A stretch of DNA of 64,000 nucleotides, taken from assembly GCA_947630475.1 (NCBI GenBank), contig CANRHR010000003.1, forward strand, positions 1-64,000. The letters are read 5' to 3'. The translations under genes and the position numbers were made by a program. The notes under the pieces were generated by a model. That model saw only the letters and a list, made by a program, of their open reading frames with translations. It had not been told where the DNA came from and ran no database searches. Position 1 is the first letter of the stretch. Each line of letters starts with the position of its first letter. This document shows positions 26,129 through 34,757 of this stretch, piece after piece. This DNA comes from an uncultured Clostridia bacterium. GTDB taxonomy: Bacteria > Bacillota > Clostridia > Lachnospirales > CAG-274.

Positions 26129-26769
26129 TAATTTTCACCTCTCAAATTTTTAAGCTTTTCAACAATTTCCATTATTCTTTCATGCTTAATTTTCATACTT
26201 ACCCTATTTACGGCAACCCTTGCCGAAACCGGACAAATTTCCTCAAGCACCTCAAGACCGTTTGCTTTAAGCGTTGAGCCTGTTTCAACAATATCCACTA
26301 TAACATCTGCAATGCCTACAATGGGGCCAAGCTCTACCGAGCCGTTAAGCTTAATTATCTCAACAGTTTGACGCTTTTTTTTGTAAAAATATTCTTTGGC
26401 GATATTGGGATACTTTGTGGCAACTCTTAAATCATTCGATTTATTTAATTTATCTCTTATTTCAGGCTTTCCCGCAACGGCAAAACGACATTTCCCAAAG
26501 CCCAGATCCAATACTTCATAAAGATTTCTTTTTTCCTCAAGCAAAGTATCCTTGCCGATTACCCCTATATCGGCGGCTCCATATTCAACATATGTAGGAA
26601 CATCGTTTGCTTTTGAAAGAAAAAATCTAAGCTTTAAATCCTCATTTGTAAAAATAAGCTTCCTAGAATCTTCTTTCATTTCATCACAGCTTATGCCTAT
26701 TTTGTTTAAAAGCTGCATTGTTTTATCTGCAAGCCTGCCTTTAGCAAGGGCAAAAGTTAAATATTCCAT
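26128..26769 (-). CDS. hisG: ATP phosphoribosyltransferase catalytic subunit, short form
   Basis: A 213-residue first enzyme of the pathway. LTFALAKGRLADKTM begins the protein and the PRPP-binding loop IVDIVETGSTLKANGL is intact. It lacks the C-terminal regulatory domain of long HisG and so requires HisZ, encoded one base upstream. The start at 26769 follows GGGAGG by 6 bases; five further codons upstream overlap hisZ. Confidence 0.95.
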   Translation of the reverse strand: MEYLTFALAKGRLADKTMQLLNKIGISCDEMKEDSRKLIFTNEDLKLRFFLSKANDVPTYVEYGAADIGVIGKDTLLEEKRNLYEVLDLGFGKCRFAVAGKPEIRDKLNKSNDLRVATKYPNIAKEYFYKKKRQTVEIIKLNGSVELGPIVGIADVIVDIVETGSTLKANGLEVLEEICPVSARVAVNRVSMKIKHERIMEIVEKLKNLRGEN

Positions 26770-26770
26770 A

Positions 26771-28033
26771 TTATGCCTCCCCATTTAACAACTGAGAAAT
26801 ATTCATAATTTTTTCGCTGTCACCATCGTTTATATTTATAAGCTTAACATTTGTTTCATCATAAAAATAAAGAATACCTCCCATGCCTTTTCTTTTTGCA
26901 TATTCTTTATTTTTATCCAAATCTTCGCCTAAAAGGCTGTTCTCGATTCTAAGTCCCTTTGCTCTTAATTCATCGGCAATCATAAGAGCATTATTTCTTC
27001 CTTTTTGGGAATAAACCAAAAGAGTATCCGCTTTTTTATAATCAAAGCTGATATTATGAGCCGATAAAGAGCTTATAAGATCATTTATTCTTATACCAAA
27101 GCCGACAGCGGGATAATCTGCTCCGTAATTTTTAATAAGCCTGTCGTATCTTCCGCCGTCGATTATTGAAAATCCTGTTCCTTTTGCATATCCTCTAAAA
27201 ATAATGCCCGTATAATAATCCAGTAATCCGACAACGCTAAAATCAAATCTTACAAATTTTTCAATTTTATAGCTTTTTAAAATATCATAAATATCCTCAA
27301 GGCGGGCTATTGCATTTAATGCTTTTTCTCCGCTTACAAGCTCTTTTACCTTTTTTAGCATATCATATCCGCCTATATAAAACGGAAGAGAAGTAAGAAA
27401 GCTTTTAATTTTTTCGGGAATATCCCTATCTTTTACAATTTCTTCAACGGCAGTATATTGTTTATCTATAATCGCCTCTTGAATTTCACAGCAGGTATCT
27501 TCATCAAATCCGGCTTCCTCAAGAACGCCTTTGAAAAACTGAATATGACCTATATCAATCCTAAAATCGTTAAGCCCTGTTGACAAAATACTGTTAACGG
27601 CAGCGGCAATAACTTCGGCATCGGCTTCGGCAGAATCGATTCCTATAAGCTCAACGCCTGCTTGAGTAAATTCTCTAAGCTTTCCCTGATAATTTTCATT
27701 ATATCTGAAAGCATTTTCTATATAATAAAACCTTAAAGGAATATCATTTTCTTCATATGCGGTTGCCGCAATTCTTGCTATAGCCGGAGTCATATCCGCA
27801 CGCAGCGCCAAAACAAAGCCGTTTCTGTCTATGATTTTATACATATGCCTGTGATTTATACTTCCTGCGCCGTCAAAAACTTCCATGTACTCAAGCATAG
27901 GGCTTTTAACAGGCTCAAAACCGTATTTTACAAAAACATCTTCAATACGGCGCTCTGTTTCGCTTTTAAAACCATACTCACATGGAAGATAATCCTTAAA
28001 TCCTTCGGGAGTGTGAAGTCTGTTGTTAATCAT
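26771..28033 (-). CDS. hisZ: ATP phosphoribosyltransferase regulatory subunit
   Basis: A 420-residue HisRS paralogue without charging activity that assembles with short HisG and mediates histidine feedback. Class II motifs are present in degenerate form: EVFDGAGSINHRHMYKIID, LRADMTPAIARIAAT and the DGGRYDRLIKNYG loop. As the first gene of hisZGDBHAFIE it follows GAGGTG. The operon lacks hisC and a histidinol phosphatase, which must be encoded elsewhere. Confidence 0.93.
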   Translation of the reverse strand: MINNRLHTPEGFKDYLPCEYGFKSETERRIEDVFVKYGFEPVKSPMLEYMEVFDGAGSINHRHMYKIIDRNGFVLALRADMTPAIARIAATAYEENDIPLRFYYIENAFRYNENYQGKLREFTQAGVELIGIDSAEADAEVIAAAVNSILSTGLNDFRIDIGHIQFFKGVLEEAGFDEDTCCEIQEAIIDKQYTAVEEIVKDRDIPEKIKSFLTSLPFYIGGYDMLKKVKELVSGEKALNAIARLEDIYDILKSYKIEKFVRFDFSVVGLLDYYTGIIFRGYAKGTGFSIIDGGRYDRLIKNYGADYPAVGFGIRINDLISSLSAHNISFDYKKADTLLVYSQKGRNNALMIADELRAKGLRIENSLLGEDLDKNKEYAKRKGMGGILYFYDETNVKLININDGDSEKIMNISQLLNGEA

Positions 28034-28090
28034 AAATACACCTCATGTTTACTTTATTGTGATAAAGCGATAAATTGAAAAATTAATTGA

Positions 28091-28119
28091 ATTATATCTC
28101 CAAAATATATATTTGTCAA
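28091..28119 (-). promoter_or_regulatory. Promoter of the his operon
   Basis: On the minus strand TTGACA (28119-28114), a 17-base spacer and TATAAT (28096-28091) form a perfect consensus promoter. The leader of about 50 bases contains no T-box or attenuator hairpin that I can see, so control may be by a repressor. Confidence 0.85.
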
Positions 28120-28384
28120 TAATTTTTATCGCCTAATAACTGTTTGGACGTCTATAAAAGCTGTTTATAGATTTTGACATATCTATTTTATATTACTATT
28201 TTAATTGGGAAATATCAAGAAAAACATATTTGATTTTAACCGACAAGCATTAGCAGCGTTAACTTGATATTGTTATTATTTTATAATACAATTTATTACA
28301 GTTTTATATTTACATTTTTTACCATTTATTGTATAATATCAATAAGAACAAAAAACTACTTATAGTTTTACCGCAAACACAAGA

Positions 28385-28455
28385 TTTACTAAGTCAATGA
28401 TATTCGCATTCCGCTTACGCTGCATACTCATAACCAACGGCTTCTAAGCAAGCCT
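28385..28455. repeat. Dispersed intergenic repeat, second family
   Basis: AAGTCAATGATATTCG is followed by TTCCGCTTACGCTGCATACT, CATAACCAACGGCTTCTAAGC. Its ends GCTTA and TAAGC can pair. Related pieces occur at 21211-21255, 36166-36205, 56420-56435 and 63783-63815. It lies between the his promoter and a small XRE gene. Confidence 0.6.
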
Positions 28456-28491
28456 TTACAACAGCGGCATATATAAAAAGGAGGTTTTTAA

Positions 28492-28710
28492 ATGCGTTTT
28501 GACGGAAAAAAGCTTAGGGCGCTCAGGAAAGAAAGAGATATAAGACAACTTAGGGTTGCAACCATGCTCAGGATACCAACCAGAGATTATCAGGCTATAG
28601 AACTTGCGGAAATCGATCCTCCGCAGGAGATAGTGGAAAAGCTTTGCAGCTATTTTGGAGTTGACAAAAATTATTTCAATCAGCTTGAACAGCTTGAGAT
28701 TAAATGTTAA
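28492..28710 (+). CDS. Small XRE-family DNA-binding protein
   Basis: A 72-residue protein that is little more than a Cro/C1-type helix-turn-helix (KLRALRKERDIRQLRVATML, PTRDYQAIELAE). It starts after AAGGAGG. It stands alone, followed by a terminator, and faces away from the his operon. The target is unknown; autoregulation or control of the neighbouring his promoter are open possibilities. Confidence 0.8.
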   Translation: MRFDGKKLRALRKERDIRQLRVATMLRIPTRDYQAIELAEIDPPQEIVEKLCSYFGVDKNYFNQLEQLEIKC

Positions 28711-28744
28711 AAACTTATTCTATCAGCAATCAATACTTAAACAT

Positions 28745-28783
28745 AAAGCTCGGTACATTAAAAATTAAGCGTACCGAGCTTTT
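28745..28783. terminator. Bidirectional hairpin terminator
   Basis: AAAGCTCGGTAC (28745-28756 region) and GTACCGAGCTTT (28771-28782) form a 12-bp stem ending in T/A tracts, between the convergent XRE and MarR genes. Confidence 0.85.
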
Positions 28784-28812
28784 GCAAATAAATAATTTTT
28801 ATAATTATTAGA

Positions 28813-29247
28813 TTATAATTCATCAATCAGCTTATAAAGCAGCTTATAAAGATTTACGGCTTCAGCCGAATCAAGCTTAACACATTTTGAAACCTTTTCC
28901 GGAACATTAAGCGCCGCATCTCTTAGCTCACTTCCCTCACGTGTTATTTCAACAAGCAAAATACGCTCATCGTCACAACTTCTGTATCTTTTAACAAAAT
29001 TCTTTGCCTCAAGGCTTTTAAGAACAGGAGTTAATGTTCCGCTGTCAAGAAACAATTTTTTACCAAGCTCCTTAACACTGATTTTATTTTCCTGCCAAAG
29101 AACCATCATAGCAATATATTGAGTATAAGTAAGACTAAGCTCATCAAGATAAGGTCTGTACTGTTTAATAATCATTCGTGAAGCGGCATAAAGAGGAAAG
29201 CAAAGCTGATTTTCAAGCTTTAATTTGTCATATTTATTTTTGCTCAT
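28813..29247 (-). CDS. OhrR-type MarR family repressor
   Basis: A 144-residue winged-helix repressor. The N-terminal ENQLCFPLYAASR contains Cys16 at the position of the OhrR peroxide-sensing cysteine, and LGKKLFLDSGTLTPVLKSLE and CDDERILLVEIT match OhrR recognition-helix and wing regions. OhrR proteins release DNA upon oxidation by organic hydroperoxides. No ohr gene adjoins; the gene lies 31 bases behind a TSCPD-domain gene. The start at 29247 follows AAGGA; an upstream TTG is unlikely. Confidence 0.88.
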   Translation of the reverse strand: MSKNKYDKLKLENQLCFPLYAASRMIIKQYRPYLDELSLTYTQYIAMMVLWQENKISVKELGKKLFLDSGTLTPVLKSLEAKNFVKRYRSCDDERILLVEITREGSELRDAALNVPEKVSKCVKLDSAEAVNLYKLLYKLIDEL

Positions 29248-29278
29248 AAGCAATCCTTAAAATAACAAAGAGCTTAAA

Positions 29279-29536
29279 TCAAGCCTTTTGCTCTTCATAT
29301 GCCTTCCTCACAGCGATTGCAAGCTGATCGGCACAGGAAGTCGGACGGCGGCCGCATATGTTTCCTAAAAGATACTGTTCGATTTTTTCAACAGTCCATC
29401 CGTTCACAATATTTGCAATTGCCTTTAAATTGCCGTTGCATCCGCCTTTAAATTTAATATTTGTGACAATGTTATCATCAATATGAAAAGAAATTTCAAT
29501 CGGACATACATTTTCCGGCTCATAAGAATAATCCAT
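29279..29536 (-). CDS. TSCPD-domain protein (TIGR03905 type)
   Basis: An 85-residue protein with VCPIEISFHIDDNIVTNIKF, GGCNGNLKAIANIVNGW, NICGRRPTSCADQLAIAV. The TSCPD domain occurs at the C-terminus of vitamin-B12-dependent ribonucleotide reductases and alone in many anaerobes; its Cys residues may bind metal. The function of the stand-alone form is unknown. ATG at 29536 is preferred over an ATG overlapping the AAAGGAG site. Confidence 0.85.
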   Translation of the reverse strand: MDYSYEPENVCPIEISFHIDDNIVTNIKFKGGCNGNLKAIANIVNGWTVEKIEQYLLGNICGRRPTSCADQLAIAVRKAYEEQKA

Positions 29537-29652
29537 TATAAACATCTCCTTTAAACTTTAAAATAATTTTTATTGATTCAATTTTTCAATTATATTCATA
29601 CCCAACTTACGGGGCATAATACACATGACGCTTCCTTAATTGGCTAAAATTT

Positions 29653-29696
29653 AATTGTATTCAATTTAATTATAGCTGATATTTATTTTTTGTCAA
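29653..29696 (-). promoter_or_regulatory. Promoter with overlapping inverted-repeat operator
   Basis: TTGACA (29696-29691), a 16-base spacer and TATAAT (29674-29669) drive the TSCPD-MarR pair. Just downstream of the -10 box, AATTGTATTCAATT (29653-29666) has perfect AATTG/CAATT arms. Its position would block initiation, consistent with autorepression by the OhrR-like protein. Confidence 0.6.
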
Positions 29697-29803
29697 TACC
29701 TGCTTTTAAGCTTTTTTCTCAATAAAATTATATCATTGTTTTTTATTAATTTAGGTGTTATTATATATAAAGAAATTTATACAATTTTTTGAAAGGAAAA
29801 CTA

Positions 29804-30913
29804 ATGAAAATTTTAACTTCAAAACCTATTGATGATGGATTTTATATGCCGGCTGAGTTTGAAAAGCATTACGGCTGCCTGATAATTTGGCCCGAAAGAG
29901 CAGACTCTTGGCAATACGGAGCTGTTGCGGCAAGGAAAGCCTTCAAAGAAGTTATTACAGCTATTGCTCAAAGCGAAAAAGTTACTGTATTGGCAAGTGA
30001 AGCCCAATATGACAATGCCAGAGAAATGCTGCCCGAATGTGTAAGAATTGTTGAAATGAGCAGCAATGACTCATGGGCAAGAGATTATGCTCCAACCTTT
30101 GTAAAAAATCTCAGCGGAGAGATAAGGGGCATAGACTGGGGATTCAACGCCTGGGGAGGACTATATGACGGTCTTTATTTTCCATGGGATAAAGATAATA
30201 AAATGGCAAGAAAAATATGTGATCTGTTTGAAACAGACTGCTACAATTCAAGAGATTTTATTTTTGAGGGAGGCTCTGTAAGTGTTGACGGAGAAGGCAC
30301 AGCTATCGTCACCGAAGAATGTCTTTTAAGCACCGGCAGAAATCCAAATATGAGCAAGGATGAAATAGAGCTTAGATTAAAACAGTATCTTAATGTTAAA
30401 AAAATAATTTGGCTTAAAAACGGCATCTATAATGATGAAACAAACGGTCATACAGATAATATCTGTGCTTTTGTAAAGCCCGGCGAGGTTGTGCTTGCCT
30501 GGACAGACGATAAATATGACCCACAGTATGAAATAAGCTGTGCCTGCTGTGAGCTTTTAAAAAATGAAACAGATGCAAAAGAAAGACATCTTAAAATCCA
30601 TAAACTTATACAGCCCTCTCCTATTTATATGCTTGACGAAGAATGTCAAGGCTTGATAAGCTTTGACGGCAAGCCGACAAGAGTTGAGGGAGAAAGGCTT
30701 GCCGCTTCTTACGTTAATTTTTACATTTCAAATGATGCCGTAATAATGCCCGGCTTTGGAGATAAAAACGATGATAAAGCAAAAAAGCTTTTGGAACAAA
30801 TTTTTACAGACAGAAAGGTTATACAGATTTATGCAAAAGATATTTTAATCGGCGGAGGAAATATACATTGCATAACTCAGCAAATTCCATACTTTAACCA
30901 AAGGTTTTGTTAA
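29804..30913 (+). CDS. aguA: Agmatine deiminase
   Basis: A 369-residue guanidino-modifying enzyme that converts agmatine to N-carbamoylputrescine and ammonia. Substrate and catalytic features are MPAEFEKHYGCLIIWPER, SNDSWARDYAPTFV, ETNGHTDNICAFV and the C-terminal nucleophile in GGGNIHCITQQIP. The ATG at 29804 follows GAAAGGA; a TTG five codons upstream is rejected. It is about 96 bases before aguB. Confidence 0.95.
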   Translation: MKILTSKPIDDGFYMPAEFEKHYGCLIIWPERADSWQYGAVAARKAFKEVITAIAQSEKVTVLASEAQYDNAREMLPECVRIVEMSSNDSWARDYAPTFVKNLSGEIRGIDWGFNAWGGLYDGLYFPWDKDNKMARKICDLFETDCYNSRDFIFEGGSVSVDGEGTAIVTEECLLSTGRNPNMSKDEIELRLKQYLNVKKIIWLKNGIYNDETNGHTDNICAFVKPGEVVLAWTDDKYDPQYEISCACCELLKNETDAKERHLKIHKLIQPSPIYMLDEECQGLISFDGKPTRVEGERLAASYVNFYISNDAVIMPGFGDKNDDKAKKLLEQIFTDRKVIQIYAKDILIGGGNIHCITQQIPYFNQRFC

Positions 30914-31009
30914 AAACCGCCGGTTATTATATATCGTAATTAAAAAGCCATAAATGTAAGATAAAATGACATAACAGCCGAAACATTCTTAGCCTTGGGA
31001 GGTAATCAA

Positions 31010-31888
31010 ATGAGAAAAATTAAGGCGGCGGCAATCCAAATGAGCTGCTGTGCCGACACAAATAAAAATATTCAAAAAGCCGAAGAAATGGTAAGGCTTG
31101 CCGCTCATAAAGGAGCAAATATAATTTTGCTGCCGGAGCTTTTTGAAAATCTTTATTTCTGTCAGGAAAGAAAATATGAACACTATGCTTTAGCTCAAAG
31201 CGCCGATAAAAACAAAGCGGTTATAAAATTTAAATCTTTGGCAAAGGAGCTTAACGTTGTTATTCCCGTAAGCTTTTATGAAAAAGACGAAAACTTGCTG
31301 TATAACTCCGTTTCCGTTATCGATGCCGACGGCGAATCTTTGGGCATATACAGAAAAACTCATATCCCCGATGATCACTTTTATCAGGAAAAATTTTATT
31401 TTTCTGCAGGCAATACAGGCTTTAAAATTTGGGATACAAAATTCGGCAAAATCGGAATAGGCATATGCTGGGATCAATGGTTTCCGGAATGTGCAAGATG
31501 TATGACAATTTTAGGAGCCGAAATACTGCTTTATCCAACGGCAATAGGCTCTGAGCCCATACTTAACTGCGACAGTATGCCGCATTGGCAAAGGTGTATG
31601 CAGGGACATTCCGCCGCCAATATTATTCCTGTTATAGCCGCAAACAGAATTGGCTTGGAAAAAGTTTCTCCTTGTGAGGAAAATGCAAATCAAAGCTCTT
31701 GTATAGAATTTTACGGCTGCTCATTTATAACAAACGAAACAGGAGAAATTATAAAAACAGCCTCAAGAAATAAAGAAGAGATTATTATTTCCGAATTTGA
31801 TTTGGATATGATAAAAAAAGCAAGATTGGAATGGGGAATTTTCAGAGACAGACGCCCCGAGTGCTATGGTTTGATTTGCACAAAATAA
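31010..31888 (+). CDS. aguB: N-carbamoylputrescine amidase
   Basis: A 292-residue nitrilase-superfamily amidase that completes agmatine conversion to putrescine, CO2 and ammonia. The Glu-Lys-Cys triad is seen in LLPELFENLYF, YRKTHIPDDHFY and IGICWDQWFPE. The start at 31010 follows GGGAGG. With aguA it forms a two-step polyamine pathway. Confidence 0.95.
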   Translation: MRKIKAAAIQMSCCADTNKNIQKAEEMVRLAAHKGANIILLPELFENLYFCQERKYEHYALAQSADKNKAVIKFKSLAKELNVVIPVSFYEKDENLLYNSVSVIDADGESLGIYRKTHIPDDHFYQEKFYFSAGNTGFKIWDTKFGKIGIGICWDQWFPECARCMTILGAEILLYPTAIGSEPILNCDSMPHWQRCMQGHSAANIIPVIAANRIGLEKVSPCEENANQSSCIEFYGCSFITNETGEIIKTASRNKEEIIISEFDLDMIKKARLEWGIFRDRRPECYGLICTK

Positions 31889-31908
31889 TATTTAAGGAGT
31901 GAATTTAA

Positions 31909-32484
31909 ATGGAAAACGAACAAAATGTCTCCGAGCATACAAAAAAAGATAATGACATATTTAAAGAGATATTAAGCTGGCTATGGACTATAGGCGGCGC
32001 CATTCTTGTTGCCTTTTTTATAACTCAGGTTATTATTGTAAATGCAAACGTTCCCACAGGCTCAATGAAGGATACGATTATGCCCAAAGACCGAATAATA
32101 GCCAACAGATTGGCTTATAAATTTGACAAGCCCGAAAGATTCGATATAGTTGTTTTTAAATATCCCGATGATGAAAGCACGCTTTTTGTCAAAAGAATTA
32201 TAGGGCTTCCCGGAGAAAAAGTTGAAATTATCGACGGAAAGGTGTATATAAACGATTCCGACGAGCCTATTGCCGATGATTTTATAAAAGAACCTATGGC
32301 TAAAGGAAGAGATAATTTCGGGCCTTATGAAGTTCCGGAAAACTGCTACTTTATGCTTGGCGACAACAGAAACGATTCCAAAGACTCAAGGCTGTGGATA
32401 AATAAATATGTTGAAGAAGATAAAATTTTAGGCAAGGTTGTTTTCAGATATTTCCCTAATTTTTCATATTTGGGGGATAAATAA
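31909..32484 (+). CDS. lepB: Signal peptidase I
   Basis: A 191-residue membrane-anchored serine protease. A single N-terminal membrane segment (about residues 24-45) precedes the nucleophile in VPTGSMKDTI; the general base Lys is in FVKRIIGLPGE, and GDNRNDSKDSR is box E. It starts 20 bases after aguB, so it may be co-transcribed. Confidence 0.95.
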   Translation: MENEQNVSEHTKKDNDIFKEILSWLWTIGGAILVAFFITQVIIVNANVPTGSMKDTIMPKDRIIANRLAYKFDKPERFDIVVFKYPDDESTLFVKRIIGLPGEKVEIIDGKVYINDSDEPIADDFIKEPMAKGRDNFGPYEVPENCYFMLGDNRNDSKDSRLWINKYVEEDKILGKVVFRYFPNFSYLGDK

Positions 32485-32589
32485 AATAATGTTGAAAAAA
32501 AATTGATAATTGGTTATAATAATTAATTGAAAGATGTAAATTTTGCTGTATACAAACTTCAAAATATTAACAAAAAGGAGAGAACAACA

Positions 32590-32793
32590 ATGGCTTCAGT
32601 CACTAAAGATATGACTATCAATGAAATTATAAAAATTGACAACGGCGTTATCCCTATTCTTATGAACAGCGGAATGCACTGTGTAGGCTGCCCTTCAGCT
32701 CAGGCGGAAACTCTTGAGCAGGCAAGCATGGTGCATGGAATGGATGCCGACAAGCTTATTTCAGATCTTAATTCTTATCTCAGCGACAAATAA
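32590..32793 (+). CDS. DUF1858 domain protein
   Basis: A 67-residue protein with KDMTINEIIKIDNGVIPILM and GMHCVGCPSAQAETLEQASM. The C-x2-C pair and flanking helices fit DUF1858, a family often linked to hybrid-cluster or redox proteins and thought to bind a metal or cluster. It starts after AAGGAGA. Its partner is not known. Confidence 0.88.
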   Translation: MASVTKDMTINEIIKIDNGVIPILMNSGMHCVGCPSAQAETLEQASMVHGMDADKLISDLNSYLSDK

Positions 32794-32795
32794 AA

Positions 32796-32836
32796 CAATG
32801 AAGTCCCGCCGCCTTAAAGGCGGCGGGACTTCATTG
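32796..32836. repeat. Perfect 18-bp-arm palindrome (REP-like), probable terminator
   Basis: CAATGAAGTCCCGCCGCC (32796-32813) pairs perfectly with its complement at 32819-32836 around a TTAAA loop. The GCCGCC core matches other palindromes in the window. It follows the DUF1858 stop by three bases, but lacks a long T-run. Confidence 0.7.
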
Positions 32837-32889
32837 TCTGTAAGATATTTATCATAGTTTTGCAATTTCAAATCTTCAAATAAAAACTA

Positions 32890-32918
32890 TTGATTTTTTT
32901 GATAAAAATATGTATAAT
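32890..32918 (+). promoter_or_regulatory. Putative promoter of guaB
   Basis: TTGATT (32890-32895), a 17-base spacer and TATAAT (32913-32918) lie 52 bases upstream of the start codon. Confidence 0.6.
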
Positions 32919-32970
32919 TTATCAAATATTAATAAAAATCGATTGCCTAAATAATTAAGGAGGTTGTAAC

Positions 32971-34479
32971 ATGGCATATTTTTATGATGAGCCATCCCAT
33001 ACGTTCAGCGAATATTTATTGGTTCCGGGTTATTCATCGGCAGATTGTATACCTGCAAACGCCAGCCTTAAAACTCCTATTGTTAAATACAATAAAGGTG
33101 AAGAGGCTTCTCTTTATATGAATATTCCCCTTGTTTCTGCAATTATGCAGTCTGTTTCGGATGACAAAATGGCAATTGCGCTTGCCAAAGAAGGCGGAAT
33201 TTCTTTTATTTACGGTTCTCAAAGCATAGAAAGTCAAGCCGCAATGGTAAAAAGAGTTAAAAGCTATAAAGCGGGCTTTGTTGTAAGCGACTCAAACATT
33301 ATGCCTGATCAGAGCTTAGCCGATATCCTTGCGCTTAAAGAAAAAACAGGACACAGTACCGTTGCCGTTACAGATGACGGAACAAGCACCGGAAAACTTA
33401 TCGGTATAGTTACAAGCAGAGATTACAGGATCAGCCGAATGGACAGAGCCACAAAGGTTAAAGAGTTTATGACTCCCATAGACGATGTTATATTCGCATA
33501 TGAAGGCATAAGCCTAAAGGAAGCAAATAATATAATTTGGGACAAAAAGCTAAATGCCCTGCCAATACTTGACAAAAACAAAAATCTGGCTTCCTTTGTA
33601 TTTAGAAAAGATTATGATTCACATAAAGAAAATCCTATCGAGCTTTTGGATTCCTCAAAAAGATATGTTGTAGGAGCAGGCATAAATACAAGAGATTACG
33701 AACAAAGAGTTCCCGCTTTAATAGATGCCGGCGCTGATATATTATGTATCGATTCTTCAGAAGGATTTTCACAGTGGCAAAAACTTACATTAGACTGGAT
33801 AAGAGAAAAATATTCTGATAAAGTTAAAGTGGGAGCGGGCAATGTTGTTGACAGAGATGGCTTTTTCTACCTTGCCGAAGCAGGAGCGGATTTTATTAAA
33901 ATAGGTATAGGCGGCGGTTCTATATGCATAACAAGAGAGCAAAAAGGCATAGGCAGAGGTCAGGCAACGGCAGTTATTGAGGTTGCCAAAGCAAGAGATG
34001 AGTATTTTAAACAGACAGGAGTTTATATCCCTATTTGTTCCGACGGAGGAATTGTGCATGATTATCATATAACACTTGCCCTTGCAATGGGAGCCGATTT
34101 CTGTATGCTTGGAAGATATTTTTCTCGCTTTGAAGAAAGTCCTACAAACAAAGTTATGATAAACGGCAATTTTATGAAAGAATACTGGGGCGAAGGCTCA
34201 TCAAGGGCCAGAAATTGGCAAAGATACGATATGGGCGGCGCAGACAAGCTCTCATTCGAGGAGGGTGTTGATTCTTATGTCCCCTATGCAGGCAGACTTC
34301 ACGACAATATTACCCTTACGCTTAATAAAGTAAGGCATACTATGTGCAACTGCGGAGCAATGTCTATACCCGAGCTTCAGCAAAAGGCAAAAATAACGCT
34401 TGTTTCTTCAACCAGCATTATCGAGGGCGGCGCTCACGATGTTATATTAAAAGATCAAAACGTTTCTTTAGCAAAATAA
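32971..34479 (+). CDS. guaB: IMP dehydrogenase
   Basis: A 502-residue TIM-barrel enzyme that oxidises IMP to XMP for GMP synthesis. The catalytic loop is [20 protein letters not shown], whose Cys forms the covalent intermediate. A pair of CBS domains is inserted at about residues 95-215 ([33 protein letters not shown]). The C-terminus [16 protein letters not shown] is of the length and type seen in clostridial enzymes. It starts after AAGGAGG. Confidence 0.92.
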   Translation: MAYFYDEPSHTFSEYLLVPGYSSADCIPANASLKTPIVKYNKGEEASLYMNIPLVSAIMQSVSDDKMAIALAKEGGISFIYGSQSIESQAAMVKRVKSYKAGFVVSDSNIMPDQSLADILALKEKTGHSTVAVTDDGTSTGKLIGIVTSRDYRISRMDRATKVKEFMTPIDDVIFAYEGISLKEANNIIWDKKLNALPILDKNKNLASFVFRKDYDSHKENPIELLDSSKRYVVGAGINTRDYEQRVPALIDAGADILCIDSSEGFSQWQKLTLDWIREKYSDKVKVGAGNVVDRDGFFYLAEAGADFIKIGIGGGSICITREQKGIGRGQATAVIEVAKARDEYFKQTGVYIPICSDGGIVHDYHITLALAMGADFCMLGRYFSRFEESPTNKVMINGNFMKEYWGEGSSRARNWQRYDMGGADKLSFEEGVDSYVPYAGRLHDNITLTLNKVRHTMCNCGAMSIPELQQKAKITLVSSTSIIEGGAHDVILKDQNVSLAK

Positions 34480-34499
34480 AATTAAAGCCGCCGGAATGA

Positions 34500-34678
34500 A
34501 TTTTTTAAAACCCTACTTTGAATAAGTATAAAGCGTCGCAGACCTATAATCCGCAGGACGAGCTTTGCCCGTCCGAGGAAAAAGGTGAGTTTCAAGGGAT
34601 TTTTAATCCCGATAGAACGAACCTTTTATACTTCTGTTCCCTCTCGAAAAAGTCCATTTTGACTTTTTCGACACTCAA
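34500..34678 (-). repeat. Structured dispersed element, copy A (diverged)
   Basis: Reading on the minus strand it begins TTGAGTGTCG, has the CGAAAAAGTC/GACTTTTTCG hairpin, an AAAAGGT/ACCTTTT stem around GGGATTAAAAATCCC, and a GGACGGGC/GCTCGTCC hairpin. It ends in CTTTATACTTATTCAAAG. The last two stems use different bases from copies B-D but still pair. The 3' end is eroded. It lies between guaB and the guaB terminator. Confidence 0.75.
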
Positions 34679-34706
34679 AAATCACCGCAATAGCGGTGAT
34701 TTTTAT
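34679..34706 (+). terminator. Terminator after guaB
   Basis: AAATCACCGC (34679-34688) and GCGGTGATTT (34693-34702) form a perfect stem followed by TTATA. It is separated from guaB by repeat copy A, suggesting the element landed between the gene and its terminator. Confidence 0.75.
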
Positions 34707-34757
34707 ATTCCATAAAACATCAAAGCCCTAAGATAAAAAACATCGACTTTATTTTTA

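Noticed and set aside
28034..28090. T-box or attenuator in front of the his operon
   Set aside because: The leader is only about 50 bases, with no run of histidine codons, terminator or T-box motif.
34518..34715. 65-residue frame inside repeat copy A
   Set aside because: The frame is not maintained in copies B, C and D, so the element does not encode a protein.
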